From: an uncultured Bacteroidales bacterium
Lineage (GTDB): Bacteria > Bacteroidota > Bacteroidia > Bacteroidales > Paludibacteraceae
NCBI GenBank assembly: GCA_934716995.1
Contig: CAKUYO010000057.1
Span: 1-10,150 of the forward strand
Direction: 5' to 3'
Length of the DNA stretch: 10,150 nt
The notes under the pieces were generated by a model. The model was not told where the DNA came from. It saw only the letters and a program-made list of their open reading frames with translations, and searched no databases. The position numbers and the translations under genes are program-made. Below are positions 5,202 to 9,853 of this stretch, piece by piece. Numbering within the stretch: position 1 is the first letter of the stretch; each line of letters starts with the position of its first letter.

Positions 5202-5267
5202 ATCGTATAGATGGGCAGGGCTGGAATGTAGACGCGAAGGCGCGTTGCGCACAAGAAGGAATACTAG

Positions 5268-5279
5268 CTTGTATACAAC
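5268..5279. repeat. CTTGTATACAAC palindrome (GTATAC family)
   Basis: This near-perfect copy of GTTGTATACAAC is followed by GCTGTACACAGCG. Other copies of this family lie at 3093, 3148, 3193, 5588, about 5736, 6064, 7678, 7750, 7788, 7813 and 7972, all intergenic. Confidence 0.7.
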
Positions 5280-5292
5280 GCTGTACACAGCG

Positions 5293-5709
5293 GTTAGTTC
5301 AGTCTAACTAACTTCACCACAGTAAAGCACTAAAGTTAGTTTACGCTAACTAACTCTCTATTCCCTACTCGGAAAGTGGGTAATGGTTAGTTATCACTAA
5401 CTAACTACCTAAAACCTACTGGACTAATGGGTATTAGTTAGTTTAGTCTAACTAACTTTAGCAGTGTAAAGCATTGAAGTTAGTTTGCTATAACTAACCC
5501 ACTAACCCCATTGGTTAGTCACGACTAACCTAGCTACCCTGTGGGTTAGTCAGCACTAACTTTGTTAAATATTTAATTAGGTTTTTCGTTGTATACATCA
5601 TGGTATACTGGTTAGTTTATACTAACTAACTTCATCCTGCTAAAGTGTTAAAGTTAGTTTGTTATAACTAACTGGACACCACCCCAGTGGTTAGTTTAGA
5701 CTAACTAAC
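5293..5709. repeat. Array of GTTAGT...ACTAAC palindromes with 62-bp composite units
   Basis: Ten palindromes lie at 5293-5312, 5335-5354, 5386-5405, 5437-5456, 5479-5498, 5513-5530, 5545-5560, 5611-5630, 5653-5672 and 5690-5709. The 20-bp form is GTTAGTT, six variable bases, AACTAAC; the 16-bp form is GTTAGT, four bases, ACTAAC. Three pairs (5293/5335, 5437/5479, 5611/5653) are separated by exactly 22 bp. The 22-bp links are related to each other: they start TTCA or TTTA, have TAAAG at link positions 11-15, and end T(A/G)AA. Starts at 5335, 5386 and 5437 are each 51 bp apart. No ORF crosses the array. Confidence 0.88.
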
Positions 5710-5710
5710 T

Positions 5711-5737
5711 CTAGCACTCAAGCGGCAGGAGTGCTAT
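5711..5737. promoter_or_regulatory. CIRCE-like operator 1
   Basis: CTAGCACTC, nine bases, GAGTGCTAT. The consensus HrcA operator is TTAGCACTC-N9-GAGTGCTAA; 16 of 18 positions match and the 9-bp spacer is exact. No chaperone gene is near. Confidence 0.7.
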
Positions 5738-5792
5738 GTATACAACGTGAAACACATGATTGCATCCAGCAGATTGTTAAAAATTTGTCAGT

Positions 5793-5819
5793 TTAGCACT
5801 CGTCCTGCTGGACTGCTAA
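5793..5819. promoter_or_regulatory. CIRCE-like operator 2
   Basis: TTAGCACTC, nine bases (GTCCTGCTG), GACTGCTAA: 17 of 18 positions of the CIRCE consensus with the exact 9-bp spacer. The left half also pairs with GCTAAACT at 5826-5833, giving an alternative stem. Confidence 0.72.
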
Positions 5820-5840
5820 ACATCAGCTAAACTTTACTTT

Positions 5841-5856
5841 TGATATTTGAAAATCA
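5841..5856 (+). repeat. Isolated TGATATTTGAAAATCA palindrome copy
   Basis: This is the last good copy of the 16-bp family in the window; only a two-mismatch remnant (7709-7724) is seen further right. Confidence 0.75.
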
Positions 5857-5939
5857 TGTTTTGTTTATCTTTTTAATGTTCTACGTCTGTTTCCCTTTAA
5901 TTCCGTAAAATTTTCTATAACCGATAATTGTTTCTATCT

Positions 5940-5966
5940 TTAGCACTCACAAGCCGAGAGTGCAAG
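5940..5966. promoter_or_regulatory. CIRCE-like operator 3
   Basis: TTAGCACTC, nine bases (ACAAGCCGA), GAGTGCAAG: the left half is perfect and the right half matches 7 of 9, with the exact 9-bp spacer. Confidence 0.6.
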
Positions 5967-6088
5967 AAAACGGCATACAACCGCACGTTGTAAAGTTAGT
6001 TATGTAAATTGTACACTATACAGGCGTTTTGTTAATATTTTCTGTACATCATGCACAAATTGCCTTGTATACTTCATAATTTTAACAC

Positions 6089-6165
6089 TTTGTTCATGGT
6101 TTGTTAATGGAAAGTTAATGGTTTGTTTACAGTTTGTTCATAATTTGTTCATACCACGTTCATAA
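6089..6165 (+). repeat. Seven tandem 11-bp iterons (TTTGTTCATRR)
   Basis: Contiguous 11-bp units are TTTGTTCATGG (6089), TTTGTTAATGG (6100), AAAGTTAATGG (6111), TTTGTTTACAG (6122), TTTGTTCATAA (6133), TTTGTTCATAC (6144) and CACGTTCATAA (6155). Phase is strict with no gaps, about one helical turn per unit. The last units occupy the place where the -35 box of the next promoter should be. Arrays like this act as binding sites for replication initiators, partition proteins (11-bp repeats are known in parC of plasmid R1) or autoregulators. No cognate protein can be named. Confidence 0.88.
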
Positions 6166-6179
6166 ACAACTGCTATACT
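6151..6179 (+). promoter_or_regulatory. Promoter overlapping the iteron array
   Basis: An extended -10 TGCTATACT (6171-6179) resembles the other promoters, but there is no recognisable -35 at the 17-bp position (6151-6156, ATACCA), which falls inside the iterons. A protein bound to the array could activate or repress it. It would drive the genes at 6298 and 7278. Confidence 0.6.
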
Positions 6180-6238
6180 TGTACCAGAAACAAAGCAAAG
6201 CACCTTGATAACTGAATACAGTCCCTAGCAAGTCCGAA

Positions 6239-6254
6239 TGTTCCACATGGAACA
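6239..6254. promoter_or_regulatory. parS-like (ParB box-like) sequence
   Basis: TGTTCCACATGGAACA differs by one base from TGTTCCACGTGGAACA and matches the B. subtilis parS consensus TGTTNCACGTGAAACA at 14 of 16 positions, the central CG being CA. It lies in the leader of the 6298 gene. Whether ParB binds it is unknown. Confidence 0.4.
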
Positions 6255-6267
6255 AAACATTTTGAAA

Positions 6268-6281
6268 CGGCTGTACAGCCG
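6268..6281. promoter_or_regulatory. Perfect 14-bp palindrome upstream of the 6298 start
   Basis: CGGCTGTACAGCCG is self-complementary and ends 16 bases before the chosen ATG, just ahead of the weak ribosome site GAAAGAGAG. As DNA it could be a dimeric repressor operator; as RNA it could form a stem next to the ribosome site. Confidence 0.5.
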
Positions 6282-6297
6282 AGAAAGAGAGCAAAAT

Positions 6298-7200
6298 ATG
6301 AAATCCGAAAACATGATTGACACCATTAACGGCGAGAACGTCAAAATAGCACTCCCCCGTATCGGAACACGTTGCAAGTTGTGCGGCGAGCCTATCGAGG
6401 TAAATAACCGCGAGAGCTGGATTAAGACCAGCGTTCCGGCTTGCCCGATTGTGTATGTTCATCGTGATTGTGCTGAAACACGCGAGTATCACGAGGGCTT
6501 TACTTCCCCTTCTGGTGTTGAGCGTCCCATGTTTGGCAACACCAAAGAAACCAAAGAAGAAATTCTTATGACTCCAGAAATCGAGGCCGCCGAGTTTTAC
6601 GGCAATTATCGCAACGACGAGGAGCGAGCCGCTTTTTTGGTACAGTTTCAAATGTGGGCTGAATACGATTGCACGGTTTACCGCGAGTTTCATCCCTTTA
6701 CAGTTGCAAACTTGCACGGCCTAAAGGAACGCTACCGGAACATGGAAAAGTATATTGATATGACGGCTGAAAATTGCGGCCACCATATCAATTTTAGCTG
6801 GAAGGGCTTTTCTTATACAGACCATGAAAAAATCTGGAACAACCGTTACGCGCTTTTTGAACGAGTGGAAAACGCAATGGAGCGAAACCCCGAAATGACT
6901 AAAAAGGTTTTTGGCCGTGGGTTTACCTACTACGCAAACAATTCTCATGGTTATTATCACGGTTGTTGGATGAATCTAAACAATAGTAACCGCCTAGAGT
7001 GCCGCCTTCCGCATTATGTGAATCCCACGCAAATTACATGGTGTTTCATGATGATTAAGGAATGGGCGAAGGTGTTGCGTAGCTTTTGCAATGACGAAAT
7101 CAGCGTGGAGCAAGCCGCCAAACGTATCGAGCGCGAGTTTCTAAAAAACGGCGAAGGCCGCGCAACTTACCAGCGCAAGGAACAAAATTCTAAAATCTAA
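6298..7200 (+). CDS. Zinc-finger protein with amidoligase-like domain, 300 aa
   Basis: This is a putative member of the amidoligase (GCS-fold, ATP-grasp-like) group, which forms amide bonds to peptides or proteins; its substrate is unknown. The N-terminus has a zinc-binding pattern: C26-x2-C29-G and C49/H55-x2-C58. The later part follows the family order as I know it: an acidic T-P-E94-I-E96 that may stand for the usual GvEiE strand, EYDCTVYREFHP (122-133), NCGHHINFS (159-167; usually cGlHiHv), FGR near 205-207, and MNLNNSNRLECRLP (225-238; usually nTiEfRl). A helical, charged tail follows. Several family positions are altered, so it may be divergent or inactive. The start is uncertain: ATG 6298 has GAAAGAGAG upstream; in-frame ATGs at 6238 and 6247 overlap the parS-like site and lack ribosome sites. 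It probably forms an operon with the lipoprotein gene at 7278. Confidence 0.8.
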   Translation: MKSENMIDTINGENVKIALPRIGTRCKLCGEPIEVNNRESWIKTSVPACPIVYVHRDCAETREYHEGFTSPSGVERPMFGNTKETKEEILMTPEIEAAEFYGNYRNDEERAAFLVQFQMWAEYDCTVYREFHPFTVANLHGLKERYRNMEKYIDMTAENCGHHINFSWKGFSYTDHEKIWNNRYALFERVENAMERNPEMTKKVFGRGFTYYANNSHGYYHGCWMNLNNSNRLECRLPHYVNPTQITWCFMMIKEWAKVLRSFCNDEISVEQAAKRIEREFLKNGEGRATYQRKEQNSKI

Positions 7201-7213
7201 CAATACATAACAG

Positions 7214-7246
7214 GCCGATACTACCGCCGAGCGGCGGCAAGTCGGC
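7214..7246 (+). other. GC-rich two-tier stem-loop between genes
   Basis: CCGCC (7224-7228) pairs with GGCGG (7233-7237) across GAGC, enclosed by GCCGA (7214-7218) with TCGGC (7242-7246). There is no U-tract, so it is more likely an RNA-stability, attenuation or protein-binding element between the two genes than an intrinsic terminator. A TATAAT follows at 7247-7252 but without a -35. Confidence 0.55.
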
Positions 7247-7277
7247 TATAATCTAAAGAAAAGAAAGAGGCTTTATT

Positions 7278-7562
7278 ATGAAAAAGTTTTTCATCGTTGT
7301 TTCCGTCCTGTTCGTCCTGTTCACTTTCACCGCTTGCAACGTGGGCGCAGGGGAGTTTGAACCGACTAACCAGCTGGCAAAAAATGGTAAAATCGTTGCA
7401 ATCTGCGGCGAGTCTGTTTCCGTGGACGTGGGCGGCAACGTGTACGAGTTTGATGGTACTAACTTTACAGTTGGGCAAGAAGTCCGCGTGTTCTTTGACG
7501 TGAACGGTGAACCTACTAACCCGTGGGTCTGGTGGGTTATTGACTGCAAGCCGCTCAAGTGA
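7278..7562 (+). CDS. Small lipoprotein with beta-barrel-like domain, 94 aa
   Basis: This is a predicted surface lipoprotein of unknown function. MKKFFIVVSVLFVLFTFTAC is a textbook lipoprotein signal: basic start, hydrophobic core and a lipobox-like FTAC with the lipidated Cys at residue 20. The mature protein has a short linker (NVGAGEFEPTNQ) and a compact strand-rich domain: GKIVAICGESVSVDVGGNV, YEFDGTNFTVGQEVRVFFDVNG, then WVWWVIDCK. The order 'G.iv......v.V...g..yeF.g..f.vGq.v.v.fD.nG.....' parallels the exported protein at 982-1296 and small hypothetical proteins common in Firmicute mobile elements. The start is ATG 7278 with AAAGAGG at 7264-7270. It lies 77 bp after the amidoligase-like gene, probably in the same transcript, with a long stem-loop terminator at 7601-7672. 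Confidence 0.88.
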   Translation: MKKFFIVVSVLFVLFTFTACNVGAGEFEPTNQLAKNGKIVAICGESVSVDVGGNVYEFDGTNFTVGQEVRVFFDVNGEPTNPWVWWVIDCKPLK

Positions 7563-7600
7563 TGAACACATGAACAACAACAGCCCAGCACGAAGCTGAC

Positions 7601-7672
7601 TTTACCACGCTAAAGTGATTGACAGGGTTTTAACGAATCCTTCAACGCTTTAGCGTGGTAAATTTTTTATAT
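7601..7672 (+). terminator. Long stem-loop with 15-bp perfect arms and U-tract
   Basis: TTTACCACGCTAAAG (7601-7615) and CTTTAGCGTGGTAAA (7648-7662) are exact inverted repeats, followed by TTTTTTAT. The 32-nt loop can itself fold (AGGGTT with AATCCT, one G-U pair). It is much larger than the other terminators in the window, so it may also act as a regulatory or transcript-protecting structure. Confidence 0.75.
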
Positions 7673-7677
7673 ATTTT

Positions 7678-7983
7678 GTTGTGTACAACGCTGTATATAA
7701 GGATATGTTCATGTTTGAATATCATGTTAGATTTATTATAATATTTTTTGTTGTATACATGGTGGGCCTGTATCGTTGCACTATCACGTTGCATACATCG
7801 TTGTTCTGTTACGTTGTATACTTCATTGTATCTAATCAAAGATGTATCAATCCCTTCAGTACAGTAAAGCGATGAAGTTAGTTAGTCGTAACTAACCGTC
7901 AGGGGCTGAACGCAGTTAGCGGTGACTAACCCATTAACCCACCGTGGGGGTGGGTTTACAAACTCAGGGCTGTTGTATACAAC
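7678..7983. repeat. Repeat-rich spacer: GTATAC palindromes, GTTAGT palindromes and a GC hairpin
   Basis: This covers the gene-free interval between the lipoprotein and the minus-strand operon. GTTGTATACAAC-family copies start at 7678, 7750, 7788, 7813 and 7972 (perfect GTTGTATACAAC); those at 7788 and 7813 form a 25-bp tandem repeat. A solitary half of the composite unit (its 22-bp link plus GTTAGTTAGTCGTAACTAAC) spans about 7855-7896, and a diverged GTTAGCGGTGACTAAC lies at 7915-7930. AACCCACC/GGTGGGTT (7936-7956) is a strong hairpin with little U-tract. No gene with a ribosome site is seen. Confidence 0.78.
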
Positions 7984-8052
7984 GTGGGACACGTAGCCCT
8001 TATGTCTACGAGAATTGGCAAAACCTCATCCGTATAAAAATTAACGATATAG

Positions 8053-8074
8053 AAAAAGGTGAGCTAGGCTCACC
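8053..8074 (-). terminator. Rho-independent terminator of the minus-strand operon
   Basis: Read on the minus strand, GGTGAGC-CTA-GCTCACC is followed by TTTTT. The stem overlaps the TGA of the last gene. Confidence 0.9.
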
Positions 8075-8432
8075 CAATATAATTATATCTAACCACTATA
8101 AGTTGTGGATGTTTCTCGTTTGTAATAGCATTTATAATTATGGTATTAGGATTGACATGCTCAGGAACATCATCGTAGTACATATATATGTGACTATCTT
8201 TGTCAAAGTCTGGATTAGGAAGCCTAAACCAAAACGGTACTGATTCCCCATTATAGATGGGATGCAATGGGCCAGCAGACGCAAGTTCGTTTATTCTACG
8301 AAATCTGGATTCAATAAACTTGTAGTTGCTGACATCAAAACCCTTCAATTTGATTAAATCTTCTGCAAATTTCTTGTACTCAATGGCAAGAGCTTTCTTT
8401 AATTCTCTTTTCAATAAATCACCACCAATCAA
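8070..8432 (-). CDS. Tandem paralog A of an R-L-P family, up to 120 aa
   Basis: A small soluble protein of unknown function, the last gene of the minus-strand operon. It is clearly related to the gene at 8429-8746 and that at 9068-9418. Shared features are a first helix with YKKFAEDLI (19-27), NYKF (36-39), and the hallmark W68-F-R-L-P-N-P-D-F-D-K78, followed by IYMYY and a closing strand QLIVVRY. The start is uncertain: TTG 8432 overlaps the preceding TGA but is immediately next to AAGGA, while TTG 8414 lies five bases after GGTGGTGA and would give about 114 aa. The stop codon lies inside the terminator stem. Tandem small paralogs downstream of a larger gene are common for immunity proteins of polymorphic or contact-dependent toxins; that is inference only. 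Confidence 0.82.
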   Translation of the reverse strand: MIGGDLLKRELKKALAIEYKKFAEDLIKLKGFDVSNYKFIESRFRRINELASAGPLHPIYNGESVPFWFRLPNPDFDKDSHIYMYYDDVPEHVNPNTIIINAITNEKHPQLIVVRYNYIG

Positions 8433-8746
8433 TCCTTATGGGTATAAGAGATAATAAGCAGTTTGTCAGGATATGCGTCAGAAATCACATTCATCATGCG
8501 CCATCTATTATATAGGTTCCCACAATAGTAATATACTACGCTACCTTTGTCAAAATCAGGACTAGGAATCCGCGTCCAATTTTCATTGGTGCTTTCTTCC
8601 CATATCGCACAGTTATATCCATGCAGCGGTTGCCCCTGAATGTCATCTGCTCTTGCTTCATCAAACTTATAGTCCGACATATTACCACAAGAAATTGTGA
8701 TTAGATGCTCGACATATTTTTTATATTTTTCAAGAAGCTCAGTCAT
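8429..8746 (-). CDS. Tandem paralog B of the R-I-P family, 105 aa
   Basis: A paralog of the neighbouring genes at 8070 and 9068. It starts MTELLEKYKKYVEHLI, has DYKFDEAR (25-32) and carries the hallmark W57-T-R-I-P-S-P-D-F-D-K67, then VVYYY and a final strand KLLIISY. The PDFDK part is identical to that of paralog A. I chose ATG 8746 because GCGAGGAA precedes it by about nine bases and because it overlaps the preceding stop (ATGACTGA), implying coupled translation. Longer in-frame starts at 8803, 8788 and 8764 would extend the overlap into the upstream gene. No signal or membrane segment is visible, so it is probably cytoplasmic. Function is unknown; an immunity-type role is a context-based guess. 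Confidence 0.85.
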   Translation of the reverse strand: MTELLEKYKKYVEHLITISCGNMSDYKFDEARADDIQGQPLHGYNCAIWEESTNENWTRIPSPDFDKGSVVYYYCGNLYNRWRMMNVISDAYPDKLLIISYTHKD

Positions 8747-9056
8747 TTCTATAATTCCTCGCATAATATCTATGGACACATAGCTCATTTTGTCCAATTT
8801 CATGGAACATCAAGCACATGTATTTTTTATCTGGTCTAGTCCACAAAAATAATGATACATCGGAAATAGCGCACGGTATTCTTGCAGACGAAGTTTGACG
8901 CAATTCATCAACAATAAGCTCACCATTATCTTGTTCGATATTAGTATAGCGATATTGGTCTTTAGATGTTTCTCGCCAATCTTCTCTATTGAATCCAGCA
9001 CACCCGTAGTTATTCCAAAAAGAGTTAATTACTCTCCTGCGTTTATAATTTAACAC
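8739..9056 (-). CDS. Small protein, probable distant member of the same family, 105 aa
   Basis: The function is unknown. The frame has no ATG near its beginning. I chose GTG 9056, seven bases after AAGGAG, in preference to GTG 9062 (too close) or TTG 9080 (inside the upstream gene). The product has an N-terminal YKRRRVINSFWNNYG reminiscent of the YKK helix of its neighbours. It then has DQYRYTNIE, and a core A-R59-I-P61-C-A-I-S-D-V-S-L-F-L-W72 that lines up with the WxRxP...DxS.IYYY region of the clear paralogs. It ends in CVHRYYARNYRND. Similarity is weak and may be structural only. It begins 11 bases after the upstream stop and ends overlapping the next start by eight bases, so it is translated as part of the operon. 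Confidence 0.75.
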   Translation of the reverse strand: MLNYKRRRVINSFWNNYGCAGFNREDWRETSKDQYRYTNIEQDNGELIVDELRQTSSARIPCAISDVSLFLWTRPDKKYMCLMFHEIGQNELCVHRYYARNYRND

Positions 9057-9067
9057 CAGCACACTCC

Positions 9068-9418
9068 TTATACCGCGCAAAGCATACTATCACGGACAAA
9101 TCGAACAATAAGAACACGATTAAACCATTTCGGTGAAAATACGTTGATGAGATATGTGTTTTCACCATCCGTAGAAATGTATTTATAGATTATTCCAGAA
9201 GGCTCCTCTTCGATATTAGGGAGTCGCGGCCAATATCCACATTCGTGTGTCCCACCATCAGCAGTAGGCCACAAAAAGCCAATCTTGTATTCTTCACGCT
9301 GTTCATCAATTCGCTGATATGTGCAATTATACTCAGCAGGATTGTTGCCATCAGACGCAATAAGTTTCCTTACATATTCTTTGTATATGCTAATATACTC
9401 AGTATCTTTGTTCGGCAT
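9068..9418 (-). CDS. Tandem paralog D of the R-L-P family, 116 aa
   Basis: The function is unknown. It shares the plan of paralogs A and B: an N-terminal helix IYKEYVRKLI (11-20), EYNCTYQRIDEQ, and the hallmark Y62-W-P-R-L-P-N68. In this copy the PDFDK segment is replaced by IEEEPSG. Then come IIYKY (76-80) and a final strand VLIVRFVRD. The start is ATG 9418, with AAAGGTGAG just upstream overlapping the end of the preceding gene, from which it is separated by six bases. An ATG four bases earlier is out of frame. It is slightly longer at the C-terminus than A and B. No signal peptide is present. Divergence of the central motif between tandem copies is what one expects if copies track different partners, as in immunity families. 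Confidence 0.85.
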   Translation of the reverse strand: MPNKDTEYISIYKEYVRKLIASDGNNPAEYNCTYQRIDEQREEYKIGFLWPTADGGTHECGYWPRLPNIEEEPSGIIYKYISTDGENTYLINVFSPKWFNRVLIVRFVRDSMLCAV

Positions 9419-9424
9419 ACATTC

Positions 9425-9841
9425 TCACCTTTCTGTAATAATTACTCTACGAACTTTACTATGGCTTTGCGGTTTAGCTGTCCGGGGGTACATTTCACGC
9501 CTGAACACGAACTCAACATAAAACTCGCTACCAGACTCATGGTCTAAGCATCTTGTTGTTACGTAGTAATACTGTTCACTACAGCCCTTGAAAATGTACA
9601 ATTCACTCCAACACGGAACTCTGTACGTGTGTACTTTTGCACAACTTCCTTCAACACAGCACCCGTCAATTCCACCACCATTGAATACAACTTCATCTAC
9701 ACTACACAAAAAGGTCGATTCGGTGAAAACAAAATTGCCATCGGGGAGATATTTACGAGCCTTGCAAAACGCATCCTGAATACTAAAATCATTATCGGAA
9801 TCGTCAAATTTGCGATAATATTTTCCTAAAAGTGTTGCCAT
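9425..9841 (-). CDS. Cysteine-rich small protein, 138 aa
   Basis: The function is unknown. It begins MATLLGKYYRKFDD at ATG 9841 with AAGGAAG upstream, 12 bases after the end of the preceding gene. It contains eight Cys (residues 26, 46, 61, 62, 67, 77, 87, 98), with a glycine-rich GGGIDGCCVEGSC in the middle; a metal site or disulfides are possible but unproven. The segment T-Y-R74-V-P76-C-W...Y91-Y-Y resembles the R-x-P...YYY core of the three downstream paralogs, so it may be a distant relative with an insertion. The C-terminus is basic (HSKVRRVIITER). It has no signal peptide, so it is likely cytoplasmic. It belongs to the same tightly packed operon. Confidence 0.82.
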   Translation of the reverse strand: MATLLGKYYRKFDDSDNDFSIQDAFCKARKYLPDGNFVFTESTFLCSVDEVVFNGGGIDGCCVEGSCAKVHTYRVPCWSELYIFKGCSEQYYYVTTRCLDHESGSEFYVEFVFRREMYPRTAKPQSHSKVRRVIITER

Positions 9842-9853
9842 TATTTTCTTCCT

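Noticed and set aside
5293..5709. CRISPR array
   Set aside because: Repeats are short palindromes with variable centres and unequal spacing, the links are related to each other rather than unique, and no cas-like gene is present.
5293..5709. Integron attC recombination sites (AAC...GTT symmetry)
   Set aside because: GTTAGTT does not fit the GTTRRRY core, the R/L box order is absent, and the sites do not sit at the ends of gene cassettes; no integrase is visible.
5293..5709. FapR-type operators (TTAGTA...TACTAA)
   Set aside because: The half-sites look similar but the spacing between TTAGT and ACTAA differs from the known operator, so I do not assign a regulator.
6160..6717. Minus-strand ORF of 185 codons opposite the amidoligase-like gene
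   Set aside because: Antisense shadow of a better-supported gene; it also reads through iterons and the palindromic leader, with no ribosome site seen.
7715..7742. Possible promoter TTGAAT-N16-TATAAT
   Set aside because: Weak core within repeat-rich AT sequence, and no downstream plus-strand gene; not enough support.
7944..8243. Plus-strand ORF of 99 codons
   Set aside because: It begins inside a hairpin, lacks a ribosome site and runs antisense across a well-supported minus-strand gene and its terminator.
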